Source: an uncultured Geobacteraceae bacterium
GTDB taxonomy: Bacteria > Desulfobacterota > Desulfuromonadia > Geobacterales > Pseudopelobacteraceae
Direction of reading: 5' to 3'
Assembly (NCBI GenBank): GCA_903879825.1
Contig: CAIRND010000107.1
Location: 1 to 16,792, forward strand
Length of the DNA stretch: 16,792 bases
Positions within the stretch are counted from its first letter, which is position 1, and every line of letters begins with the position of its first letter. A program made the position numbers and the translations under genes. Under the pieces are notes generated by a model. It was given only the letters and a program-made list of their open reading frames with translations, was not told where the DNA came from and did no database searches. This document shows, one piece after another, positions 1-7,522 of the stretch.

Positions 1-326
1 ATACGGGCCAGTATGATCGCTCCCATACACATGGTACAGGGTTCCAGAGTGACATAAAGGGTTGTGTCAAGAAGTCGCCAGGAAGCAAGTTTCCGAGCGG
101 CTTTTCTGATGGCGATCAATTCGGCGTGCCCTGCAGGATCTTGTGTCGTTTCACGCAGATTATGGCCCCGGGCAATGATCTGCCCACCGTGGACAATAAC
201 ACACCCAATCGGCACCTCGTCCTTAGCCTGCGCTTTAACGGCTTCGATAATCGCCCGCCGCATCCAGTATTCATGATTGTGTGCTGGTGCGGACTTGAGT
301 GGGGGGCGTAAGAGTGTGATAAGCAA
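1..326 (-). CDS. tadA: tRNA-specific adenosine deaminase TadA (5' part, runs off the left edge)
   Basis: Partial gene; roughly the last third lies beyond base 1. TadA converts adenosine 34 to inosine in the anticodon of tRNA-Arg(ACG) and acts as a zinc-dependent dimer in the cytosol. Read on the minus strand, it shows the TadA N-terminal motif HEYWMRRA, the zinc and catalytic HAE motif (residues 67-69 counted from the chosen start) and the second zinc motif EPCTMCMGAI (95 onward), with both cysteines present. No in-frame ATG or GTG lies upstream of HEYWM; the only ATG falls inside that motif. The frame is open back to a stop at 384-386. I chose TTG at 324-326 because a GGAAGG stretch sits about 4 nt upstream; CTG at 360-362 is an alternative. 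Family identity is clear; the start is uncertain. Confidence 0.88.
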   Translation of the reverse strand, partial: MLITLLRPPLKSAPAHNHEYWMRRAIIEAVKAQAKDEVPIGCVIVHGGQIIARGHNLRETTQDPAGHAELIAIRKAARKLASWRLLDTTLYVTLEPCTMCMGAIILAR

Positions 327-705
327 AATCCCTTCCGGGTGGAGTAGCCTAAGATCTGCCAGCGTAAGGTACGGCTGTTTGTGTTAAATAAGCCTCAGCA
401 CGCAGAACTTGTCAAGTGCTAAAGTCCTGATAACTGCGCTATACATATCCCGCTGCCATGGTCTTTGGAGATGGTTTCCGGGGGAAAGTTTCGAAATTCC
501 TTGGCGAACCCCAAGATGGGTCCAAAAAACGCCGCCATTATACAATTAATATGGTATGTTGACGCAGTTGAACAAGCTTATATGACTTTTAGATACGTTA
601 TCCCTCATGACAGTACCATTTACGCAAACGAACAAAAAAACTCTGAATATCTGCCGGCGATTGATAATAAAAAATGAATGTTACTTTGATTTTCACGGAG
701 GAATT
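327..705. other. intergenic region between divergent tadA and the PEGA/CsgG-like gene
   Basis: About 380 nt without a supportable gene. It holds the candidate tadA promoter on the minus strand. On the plus strand there is a weak promoter-like pair, TTGACG at 559-564 and TATGAC at 581-586 with a 16-nt spacer, which could serve the gene at 706. It is AT-rich with several out-of-frame start codons but no coding-like reading frame. No tRNA or SRP RNA was recognisable. Confidence 0.5.
386..415 (-). promoter_or_regulatory. candidate sigma-70 promoter for tadA
   Basis: On the minus strand a perfect TTGACA (-35, bases 410-415) is followed after 18 nt by TTATTT (-10, bases 386-391). A transcript would start near base 379. 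That is just past the stop codon which closes the tadA frame upstream, and about 50 nt before the proposed TTG start. The -10 is weak, so this is an inference from consensus and position. Confidence 0.4.
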
Positions 706-2040
706 ATGATCAGGTTGAATAGTTTTATCGTTCTTATGGCAGTTATGAGTATATGTGTCCTCACTCCTTTGCGGTCGCAGGCCTTTTTAGGGCTGGGGAG
801 TGATCCGATAAACCGTGAAATCACTTCTACGCCGAGCGGAGCAACAATCTATTACTCGTTAAAAGAGGATGAATCCGGCATAAAACTGGATACGAGTACA
901 CCTCTCAAAGACGTCACTACGGATATCAAAAAATATCCGCACGGACATTATCGACTAGAAAAAGAAGGCTTTAAACCTTTTAAATTCTTTGTGCCATTTC
1001 AGGATAAGCCGTCTGACATCAAGAAGAATATAGAACTTCAGCCTGTTACGACAATTCGCCTCAAAGTTACTTCCAATCCTCCGGGAGCGGTCATTTCATT
1101 TGGTAAAGATATTAATACTATCACCAAGGAACTTGGCCCCGCGCCATATTCCGAATCAAGAAATGATGTTGCATCGGAACAAAAGCCTTTGTGGGAGAAA
1201 GGCTTTTATAAGGCATTACTAAAAGGATATCGGCCAAAAGTTATCGCCAGTGAACAGAGTGAGGAAAACAAGAACATACTTTTTGAGCTTGAGCCACTTC
1301 CTCAACCCCCGGAACCACCCAAAATGGAGTATCCCGATAAAAAAACAGTTGCCTGGAAGTCGGTCAATCTGGATGCCTATAAAAATCCTGAGGTTGATTT
1401 CTCTACAGGCATTCCGCTGGCAGTCATGAATTTCAAGGAAAAAACAGGGATGGAAACCAGTAGTCAGGCGACTGATTATCTTATTCTGAAGCTACAAAGA
1501 AAAGGATATGTGGTCATCGAACGCGAAATTGTTGAAAAAGCTATTACGGACTTGAAAGCCGCTACCCCCGCGGATAAGCAAGCTTCGTCAGGAATTGAGC
1601 TTATTAAAGAATTAAGCACGCCACTTAAAGTAAATTATTTTTTGATCGGCTCGATAACCGAATACATGACTGGAAATGAAAATATTACCATCGTTCCCTT
1701 CTTAATAGACAAAGATAAAGAACGGTATCAGAAGGAATATGATGCATACATGGCATATTTTAAATCAGAAAATATGCCTATCCCACAACCGGTAAAGACT
1801 TTGCAAGAGTGGGAACTTGAACTTAATGCCAAAACCCAGTCATTTTCCATGCCGGTGGCCAAAGTAGGCATAACCGCAAAAATACTTGATGTTAAAAGTG
1901 GGAGGGCGGTCTGGACAAGTATTGGCAGCATTTCCGAAAACGGATTACAAAAGGCCTTGAATTTGATTATATCCTCTATGGCCGACAGTATTACCGATCC
2001 GGGCGATGGTAAGACGGACAATAAAAATAAAGTAAAATAG
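706..2040 (+). CDS. exported protein with PEGA-like repeats and a C-terminal CsgG/FlgO-like domain
   Basis: Protein of 444 residues. The start ATG has GGAGGA 4 nt upstream; the frame is open further upstream to 607, but those 33 residues look non-coding and lack an RBS. Residues 1-26 form a signal peptide (basic start, hydrophobic core, cleavage after SQA) without a clear lipobox. Two PEGA-like modules follow, at about 37-97 (STPSGATIYY ... YRLEKEGFKPF) and about 115-180 (SNPPGAVISF ... YKALLKGYRPK). A proline-rich linker (198-206) leads to a domain at about 235-425 (IPLAVMNF, YVVIEREIVEKAI, YFLIGSITEY, VGITAKILDVKSGRAVW) that resembles CsgG/FlgO-type outer-membrane assembly proteins. PEGA modules are extracytoplasmic and often bind surface or envelope partners. 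Probably periplasmic or outer-membrane-associated; exact role unknown. It stands alone, ending before the hairpin at 2084. Confidence 0.8.
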   Translation: MIRLNSFIVLMAVMSICVLTPLRSQAFLGLGSDPINREITSTPSGATIYYSLKEDESGIKLDTSTPLKDVTTDIKKYPHGHYRLEKEGFKPFKFFVPFQDKPSDIKKNIELQPVTTIRLKVTSNPPGAVISFGKDINTITKELGPAPYSESRNDVASEQKPLWEKGFYKALLKGYRPKVIASEQSEENKNILFELEPLPQPPEPPKMEYPDKKTVAWKSVNLDAYKNPEVDFSTGIPLAVMNFKEKTGMETSSQATDYLILKLQRKGYVVIEREIVEKAITDLKAATPADKQASSGIELIKELSTPLKVNYFLIGSITEYMTGNENITIVPFLIDKDKERYQKEYDAYMAYFKSENMPIPQPVKTLQEWELELNAKTQSFSMPVAKVGITAKILDVKSGRAVWTSIGSISENGLQKALNLIISSMADSITDPGDGKTDNKNKVK

Positions 2041-2083
2041 GCCCCTTCATCGCGAGGCACTGACGAAGCGTTATCGCATTTTT

Positions 2084-2150
2084 AACCGAACGCATCACAT
2101 ATATACCCCTACTGACATTCAGTAGGGGTATATATGTGATGCGTTCGGTT
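2084..2150. repeat. perfect 32-bp inverted repeat with 3-nt loop (hairpin; possible terminator)
   Basis: The left arm 2084-2115 and right arm 2119-2150 are exact reverse complements over 32 bases around the loop CAT. The stem contains a CCCCTACTGA/TCAGTAGGGG core near the loop and ATATATA in the middle. It lies between the stop of the PEGA/CsgG-like gene (2040) and lepA (2219). Neither side has a proper T-tract: the plus side continues TCCCCTTTAC, and on the minus strand the hairpin is followed by A's. It could still stop transcription from the upstream gene or be an RNase III-type processing site. The pairing is seen directly; the function is inference. Confidence 0.9.
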
Positions 2151-2218
2151 TCCCCTTTACTTTCCCACCATCTTTATTTATTGTTCACAGTCCTAATTTT
2201 TAGAGCACGAAGGAATTC

Positions 2219-4015
2219 ATGGAAATCAGTAAAATTCGTAACTTCTCCATCATCGCTCACATCGACCACGGCAAATCAACCCTGGCAGACCGCCTTCTTG
2301 AGTATACCGGCACGGTTTCAGACCGGGATAAACAGAACCAGTTCCTTGATAAAATGGATTTGGAGCGGGAGCGTGGTATCACTATCAAGGCTCAGACCGT
2401 ACGTCTTAATTACCGTTCAGACGCCGGTGTAGACTATGTTCTCAACTTGATAGACACTCCCGGCCATGTTGACTTTACCTATGAGGTGTCTCGCTCGCTG
2501 GCTGCCTGCGAAGGTGGGTTGCTTGTCGTTGATGCGTCTCAGGGCGTCGAAGCCCAAACGCTTGCCAACGTCTATCTTGCCCTTGATATTAATCTCGAAG
2601 TTTTCCCCGTATTAAACAAAATAGATCTGCCGGCTGCAGATCCGGAACGGGTCAAACAAGAGATCGAGGACATTATCGGCATTGATGCTCATGATGCTGT
2701 TCTGGCCAGTGCCAAAGAGGGGATCGGTACCCATGAGATCCTCGAACAGATTGTAAAAAAGATACCTGCCCCTATTGGCGACCCGGATGCTCCGCTTAAA
2801 GCTCTGCTGTTTGACTCCTGGTACGATCAGTATCAAGGGGTTATCATTTTGGTACGCCTATTTGATGGTACACTCAAAAAGGGTGATAAAATCCAGCTGA
2901 TGTCAACCAACAGCAATTTTGAAGCACTTAAAGTTGGCGTTTTTGCTCCAACAATGGTTGAAGTGCCTGAGCTTGCTGCGGGGGAGGTTGGTTTCATAAT
3001 TGCCGGAATTAAGGATGTCGCGGATGCCAAAGTTGGTGATACGGTAACTCTGCTGCATCGCCAGTGTGAGGTACCTCTTGATGGCTTTAAAGAGGTCAAG
3101 CCGATGGTTTTCTCCGGTTTGTATCCGATCGATACGGTGCAATACGAACAATTACGTGACGCACTCGCCAAACTGAAATTAAACGATTCATCCTTTTCCT
3201 TTGAACCGGAAACGTCCCTGGCTCTTGGTTTCGGTTTTCGTTGCGGTTTCCTCGGGCTTCTGCATATGGAAATCATTCAGGAACGTCTGGAACGGGAATT
3301 TGGCCTCGAACTGATTACTACCGCTCCGACGGTTGTCTATCGGGTGCATAAAATGAACGGCGAAGTGTACTCTATTCAGAGCGCCAATCAGATGCCCGAA
3401 CTTCAAAGTACGGAGTATCTTGAAGAGCCCTTTATTCTTGCTCATATCCATGTACCAAATGAGTTTGTTGGTGGCGTGCTGGCACTTTGTGAAGATAAAC
3501 GAGGCGTTCAGCGTGAAATAAAATATTTGACTCCAACGCGTGTCATGATTATCTATGAACTTCCACTGAATGAAATCGTACTTGATTTTTACGATCGTCT
3601 TAAGTCAATCACCAAAGGGTATGCGTCTCTTGACTATGAACATCTTGAGTACAGACGTAGCGATCTGGTTCGAATGAATGTCATGATTAACGGAGAAGTT
3701 GTTGATGCTCTGTCATTGATTCTTCACCGTGAAAAAGCCTATTTCCGGGGTCGTGATCTGGTTGCCAAGATGAAAGAGTTAATTTCACGGCAAATGTTTG
3801 AAGTGGCAATTCAGGCGGCCATCGGTAATAAAATTATTGCCCGTGAGACGGTAAAAGCCATGCGTAAGGATGTACTTGCAAAATGTTATGGCGGAGATAT
3901 TACCCGTAAGCGAAAATTGCTGGAGAAACAGAAAGAGGGCAAAAAAAGGATGAAGAATGTTGGTAACGTTGAGTTACCACAGGAAGCATTTTTGGCAATT
4001 TTGAAGGTTGACTGA
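2219..4015 (+). CDS. lepA: elongation factor 4 (LepA), ribosome back-translocase GTPase
   Basis: Protein of 598 residues, the usual length of LepA. ATG follows AAGGA with 4-nt spacing. LepA is a translational GTPase that acts on ribosomes, proposed to back-translocate or aid initiation and assembly under stress. The GTPase motifs are all present: AHIDHGKS (13-20), RGIT (52-55), DTPGH (79-83), NKID (133-136) and SAK (164-166). EF-G-like domains II, III and V follow, then the LepA-specific C-terminal domain ending in GGDITRKRKLLEKQKEGKKR and VELPQEAFLAIL. First gene of a run with lepB (26-nt gap), aspS and a LysM lipoprotein. The lepA-lepB pairing is common in proteobacteria. No anomaly in the coding sequence. 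Confidence 0.98.
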   Translation: MEISKIRNFSIIAHIDHGKSTLADRLLEYTGTVSDRDKQNQFLDKMDLERERGITIKAQTVRLNYRSDAGVDYVLNLIDTPGHVDFTYEVSRSLAACEGGLLVVDASQGVEAQTLANVYLALDINLEVFPVLNKIDLPAADPERVKQEIEDIIGIDAHDAVLASAKEGIGTHEILEQIVKKIPAPIGDPDAPLKALLFDSWYDQYQGVIILVRLFDGTLKKGDKIQLMSTNSNFEALKVGVFAPTMVEVPELAAGEVGFIIAGIKDVADAKVGDTVTLLHRQCEVPLDGFKEVKPMVFSGLYPIDTVQYEQLRDALAKLKLNDSSFSFEPETSLALGFGFRCGFLGLLHMEIIQERLEREFGLELITTAPTVVYRVHKMNGEVYSIQSANQMPELQSTEYLEEPFILAHIHVPNEFVGGVLALCEDKRGVQREIKYLTPTRVMIIYELPLNEIVLDFYDRLKSITKGYASLDYEHLEYRRSDLVRMNVMINGEVVDALSLILHREKAYFRGRDLVAKMKELISRQMFEVAIQAAIGNKIIARETVKAMRKDVLAKCYGGDITRKRKLLEKQKEGKKRMKNVGNVELPQEAFLAILKVD

Positions 4016-4041
4016 CAGACTGGAATAATAAAGGAATCCGC

Positions 4042-4707
4042 ATGGAAGAACATCAGGAATCATTACAGACAGAATTCACTTCGGTTCAATCAGAGCCGAT
4101 AAAAAAGAAAAGTCTGATCCGTGAATATGCCGAATCAATTGCTATTGCGGTGCTACTTGCTCTGGTTATTCGCACGTATCTCGTTCAGGCGTTCAAGATC
4201 CCATCCGGATCGATGGAGGACACGCTTGCAATCGGTGATCACCTGTTGGTCAGCAAATTTATGTATGGCACCAAAATCCCCTTTGCCGACGCCCGCGTTT
4301 TGACGATTCGTGATCCACGCCAGGGGGATGTGATCGTTTTCGAATATCCGGAAGACCCCAGTAAAGATTTTATCAAGCGGGTGGTCGGAGTTCCTGGTGA
4401 TGTGGTCGAGGGTAAGGATAAAAAAATCTATGTGAATGGCACGCACTATCAGAATTCACATGAAGTGCATAAAGAAAAAGATATTATTCCAAAAGAAATG
4501 AATCCGCGTGATACGTTTGGTCCGGTCACAGTACCACCAGACTCATACTTTGTAATGGGTGACAACCGCGACCGTTCTTACGACAGTCGGTTTTGGAAGT
4601 TTGTCCGCCGTGATCAAATTAAGGGATTGGCATTTATAAAATACTGGTCGTGGGATCGAGACAAACTGCGCCCGCGCTTTGGTAATGTTGGACGACTAAT
4701 TAACTAG
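4042..4707 (+). CDS. lepB: signal peptidase I
   Basis: Protein of 221 residues; ATG preceded by AAGGA with 6-nt spacing. It cleaves signal peptides from exported preproteins at the outer face of the inner membrane. A short basic cytoplasmic segment (20-30) leads into one membrane helix (about 32-50). Box B is IPSGSMEDTL with the nucleophile Ser57. Box D, DFIKRVVGVPGD, carries the general base Lys112. Box E is MGDNRDRSYDSRFW (172-185). The family usually has Asn or Asp at the position after the second Arg-containing turn and Gly after FW; here the text is NRDRSYDSRFWKF, a mild variation. Only one N-terminal membrane segment is seen, whereas E. coli LepB has two. Likely co-transcribed with lepA and aspS. 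Confidence 0.97.
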   Translation: MEEHQESLQTEFTSVQSEPIKKKSLIREYAESIAIAVLLALVIRTYLVQAFKIPSGSMEDTLAIGDHLLVSKFMYGTKIPFADARVLTIRDPRQGDVIVFEYPEDPSKDFIKRVVGVPGDVVEGKDKKIYVNGTHYQNSHEVHKEKDIIPKEMNPRDTFGPVTVPPDSYFVMGDNRDRSYDSRFWKFVRRDQIKGLAFIKYWSWDRDKLRPRFGNVGRLIN

Positions 4708-4763
4708 GGTCGTGAGGCTTGAAAACTAGTGCCTTGACCCTTGACCCTAATGGAGGTTTTATC

Positions 4764-6548
4764 ATGGATATGCTTGGAAATTGGAAACGAACACATTACT
4801 GCGGTGATCTCTGTGCTGCAGACATCGGCAGTGAAGTAATATTGATGGGGTGGGCACTGCGTCGCCGCGACCATGGTGGACTCATCTTTATCGACCTGCG
4901 CGACCGTGAGGGAATAGCCCAGATCGTTTTTGATCCGGAAGTCAATCTGTCTGGCCATGCAGTTGCGGAATCGGTTCGTAGTGAATTCGTACTGGCTGTT
5001 AAGGGGAGAGTTATTCCGCGTCCAGAAGGGACCGTCAACGCGAATATGAAAACCGGAGAAGTCGAGATTCAGGTGCTGGAGTGCAAGCTGCTCAACCGAT
5101 CCAAGCCTCTGCCGTTTATGCTTGATGAGCATAATGAAATCAATGAAAATATACGTCTAAAATATCGCTATCTTGACTTGCGTCGTCCTCAGTTGCAGTA
5201 CAATCTGATCCTGCGATCAAAGGTTGCGCAGTTGACCCGCTCATATCTGACCGATAACGGATTTATCGAGCTTGAAACCCCTTTTCTTACCAAGTCGACT
5301 CCTGAAGGAGCTCGGGATTTCCTGGTGCCATCACGTATTAATCAGGGCCATTTTTACGCACTGCCGCAATCACCCCAGATTTTTAAACAAATTCTTATGA
5401 TTTCAGGTTTTGATAAATATTTCCAGGTTGTCCGCTGTTTCCGTGATGAAGACCTGCGAGCCGATCGTCAGCCAGAGTTTACTCAGATTGATTGCGAGAT
5501 GTCCTTCATCGATCAGGAAGATATTATTACGGTTATGGAAGGATTGATTGCTCGAGTTTTCACCGAAGCAAAAGGGGTGTCAGTACAATTGCCGGTGGAA
5601 CGCCTGACGTACGCCGAGGCAATCCGTCGCTTCGGTCTCGATAATCCCGATCTTCGTTTCGGGATGGAACTCTGTGACTTGACAGATATTGTCAAAGCAT
5701 CGGGCTTTAAAGTATTTGCAGATGTTGCCTCTAAGGGTGGCACAATCAAAGGAATAAATGCCAAGGGGTGCGCTAAATTTTCCCGCAAGGACATTGATGA
5801 TTTAACTGATTTTGTAAAAATATATGGAGCAAAAGGCCTCGCCTACGTCAAAATTGAAAACGGTGAATGGCATTCTCCGATTGCGAAGTTTTTTACAGCG
5901 GAAGAAATTACCACTATGAATAACTCCTTTAATGCCGAAGAGGGTGATTTGCTGTTCTTCGTGGCTGATAAGCCCAAGGTCGTTAATGATTCGCTCGGCA
6001 AGTTACGTAATCATCTTGCTAACCTGCTCAAGTTGACAAGTAAGGATAATTACCGCTTTGTCTGGATAACTGAATTCCCGCTGCTGGAATGGGATGAGGA
6101 CGAAAGTCGCTGGAGTGCTGTACATCACCCCTTCACTGCACCAATGGATGAAGATTTGGAATTTATCGAATCTGATCCGGGTCGCTGCCGTGCAAAAGCA
6201 TATGACCTTGTACTGAATGGCAATGAAATCGGTGGTGGGTCTATTAGGATTCATCAGGAACATGTTCAATCATTGATGTTCAAGCTGCTGGGAATGTCCG
6301 TTGAGGATGCCCGCAGTAAATTCGGCTTCTTGCTTGATGCTCTTGATTTTGGAACACCACCTCATGGTGGGATCGCTTTTGGTATGGATCGTCTCATAAT
6401 GTTGCTGACAGGCAGTGACTCAATACGTGACGTAATTGCCTTTCCTAAAACTCAAAAAGGTACCTGTATGATGTCTGAAGCCCCTTCACCGGTTGACACT
6501 AAGCAACTTCGTGAGCTGGGAATCCGTCTGGCCGAAAAACAAGTTTAG
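4764..6548 (+). CDS. aspS: aspartyl-tRNA synthetase (probably non-discriminating Asp/Asn type)
   Basis: Protein of 594 residues, matching bacterial AspRS (about 590). ATG 4764 has GGAGG 7 nt upstream; a TTG at 4719 in the same frame has no such site and would add 15 unlike residues. An N-terminal OB-fold anticodon-binding domain (about 1-115) contains RRRDHGGLIFIDLRDREG. The class II catalytic core has motif 1 around ETPFLTKSTPEGARDF (171-186), motif 2 around FRDEDLRADRQPEFTQID (226-243) and motif 3 GGIAFGMDRLIML (535-547). The bacterial GAD insertion lies at about 285-415. His37 in the DHGG stretch matches the residue linked to relaxed tRNA recognition in Pseudomonas AspRS, where E. coli has Leu. 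This suggests it also charges tRNA-Asn for GatCAB amidation. The assignment as AspRS is firm; discrimination is inference. Confidence 0.97.
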   Translation: MDMLGNWKRTHYCGDLCAADIGSEVILMGWALRRRDHGGLIFIDLRDREGIAQIVFDPEVNLSGHAVAESVRSEFVLAVKGRVIPRPEGTVNANMKTGEVEIQVLECKLLNRSKPLPFMLDEHNEINENIRLKYRYLDLRRPQLQYNLILRSKVAQLTRSYLTDNGFIELETPFLTKSTPEGARDFLVPSRINQGHFYALPQSPQIFKQILMISGFDKYFQVVRCFRDEDLRADRQPEFTQIDCEMSFIDQEDIITVMEGLIARVFTEAKGVSVQLPVERLTYAEAIRRFGLDNPDLRFGMELCDLTDIVKASGFKVFADVASKGGTIKGINAKGCAKFSRKDIDDLTDFVKIYGAKGLAYVKIENGEWHSPIAKFFTAEEITTMNNSFNAEEGDLLFFVADKPKVVNDSLGKLRNHLANLLKLTSKDNYRFVWITEFPLLEWDEDESRWSAVHHPFTAPMDEDLEFIESDPGRCRAKAYDLVLNGNEIGGGSIRIHQEHVQSLMFKLLGMSVEDARSKFGFLLDALDFGTPPHGGIAFGMDRLIMLLTGSDSIRDVIAFPKTQKGTCMMSEAPSPVDTKQLRELGIRLAEKQV

Positions 6549-6550
6549 TA

Positions 6551-7243
6551 ATGACCGGAATATGCCGCCAGGCTATGTACATACTTTTATTGAGTACAGT
6601 GCTGGCGGCGTGTTCTGGTCCCGTATCCTCATGGCGCAGCAAAACAGCCCCTCTTGTTGAAGCCCTCGGCAATCATGACGCTCCGGAGCTGTTTCCTCAG
6701 GAGTATCGAAGTCTGCTGGAAACTTTTGAACATGGTGAAGCACTTTATCACGTCCGAGAAGATGATAAGGGAGCGGACCAGTATTATCAACTTGCCTTTC
6801 AGAAAGCAGAGCTTCTGCAGGCAGAAGTTTCACGAGCTAAGAAAAAACGCGATGTAGAAGCACAGCGGCGTTTAGATGAACTTGCTGCTAAAGCAGCCGA
6901 AGAACAGTTGTTGCGTGTCGCTGTAGAGGAAGAAATACGTCTGAGAGCACAGTCGTTGCCTCGATCGACCGATGTAGTTCGGTCAGGACAGAAAAAAAGT
7001 AAAGAAACCCAGCCACCATTACCATCCTCATACACCGTCCGTCGTGGCGAAACATTGCCACAAATCTCCGCTAGAACTGAAATTTACAACGATTCAACCC
7101 TGTGGCCGATTATCTATCGTGCCAACAGGGACCAGATCCGTGATCCTAAAAGGCTTTGGCCTGGCCAGGTATTTGTAATCCCACGTAATTTCAGTCGGGA
7201 TGAAGCGGTTGAGGCGCGTCGTTATTCTAATAAAAACAATTAG
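6551..7243 (+). CDS. LysM-domain lipoprotein with helical middle region
   Basis: Protein of 230 residues starting 2 nt after the aspS stop, so probably translationally coupled; no clear RBS is seen. The lipobox LAAC places the lipidated Cys at position 21, after a short hydrophobic signal. Residues about 45-135 are helical and highly charged (RAKKKRDVEAQRRLDELAAK and similar), likely coiled coil. A low-complexity linker at 140-158 leads to a LysM domain (161-211: YTVRRGETLPQISA ... LWPIIYRANRDQI ... LWPGQVFVIP), which typically binds peptidoglycan. This points to an envelope protein anchored by lipid and holding the cell wall; the specific role is unknown. Starting at Met9 instead would remove the positive n-region, so Met1 is preferred. 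Confidence 0.88.
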   Translation: MTGICRQAMYILLLSTVLAACSGPVSSWRSKTAPLVEALGNHDAPELFPQEYRSLLETFEHGEALYHVREDDKGADQYYQLAFQKAELLQAEVSRAKKKRDVEAQRRLDELAAKAAEEQLLRVAVEEEIRLRAQSLPRSTDVVRSGQKKSKETQPPLPSSYTVRRGETLPQISARTEIYNDSTLWPIIYRANRDQIRDPKRLWPGQVFVIPRNFSRDEAVEARRYSNKNN

Positions 7244-7264
7244 TCGCTGGTGACGTTTCTGATT

Positions 7265-7293
7265 GAAAATCAGTCTGACGTAGACTGATTTTC
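7265..7293 (+). terminator. hairpin terminator after the LysM lipoprotein gene
   Basis: A perfect 12-bp stem (GAAAATCAGTCT pairing with AGACTGATTTTC) with the 5-nt loop GACGT lies 21 nt after the stop codon. The 3' arm ends in ATTTTC, giving a short U-run inside the stem foot. It fits an intrinsic terminator for the lepA-lepB-aspS-LysM run, although the U-tract is short. Confidence 0.65.
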
Positions 7294-7295
7294 GC

Positions 7296-7332
7296 TTGAC
7301 AGTGAAACGTGTTTTGTATACTGTATACAAAA
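7296..7332 (+). promoter_or_regulatory. promoter overlapped by a GTATAC-type palindromic operator, upstream of icd
   Basis: A perfect -35 TTGACA (7296-7301) is separated by 15 nt from TATACT (7317-7322). The -10 lies within a perfect 21-nt palindrome, TTTTGTATAC (7312-7321) and GTATACAAAA (7323-7332) around a single T. A symmetric site over the -10 is the classic position for a repressor dimer. GTATAC half-sites resemble operators of GntR/FadR-type regulators, but the cognate protein is unknown. The transcript would start near 7329 and have a leader of about 190 nt. Confidence 0.65.
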
Positions 7333-7522
7333 TTTTTATCATGGCTATAAAGTAGCGTTATAACTTATAGTTTTATCAAAAAACAAATGCCGTTCATTCC
7401 CGTCCTGTCATCAAAATGGCTCACATCACAGTAGCAAATACGCCCATTTGAGTGTTGCAGATACATCCACATACTAATTCATAGAGCCAATGGCTTCTGT
7501 GTATAAAAACTAAGGAGAGAAT
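7333..7522 (+). other. 5' leader of the isocitrate dehydrogenase operon
   Basis: About 190 nt between the candidate promoter and the icd start. It is AT-rich and ends in a strong AAGGAG (7512-7517), 5 nt before the ATG. No recognised riboswitch, terminator or coding-like small ORF was seen. Only a weak short stem, AGAGCC with GGCTTCT near 7482-7497, is visible. Confidence 0.45.

Noticed and set aside
64..276. Plus-strand open frames at 64-276 and 126-311
   Set aside because: They lie antisense to the clearly conserved tadA reading frame and have no RBS or recognisable protein content.
311..460. Possible SRP RNA or tRNA near tadA (CCGGAAGGG on the minus strand; GTTTCGAAATTCC nearby)
   Set aside because: The GGAAGG lies in the tadA leader and serves better as an RBS. 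No cloverleaf, no GGTTCGAATCC-type T-arm and no SRP core sequence could be assembled.
465..677. Open frame of about 70 codons starting with TTG
   Set aside because: Rare start, no RBS, no recognisable motif, and it covers the probable promoter region of the gene at 706.
2833..3276. Minus-strand frame of 147 codons within lepA
   Set aside because: Serine- and proline-rich shadow of a strongly conserved gene, with no RBS.
4728..4745. Tandem TTGACCC repeat before aspS as a promoter -35 or operator
   Set aside because: Only two short copies and no convincing -10 at the right spacing; the genes on both sides look co-transcribed.
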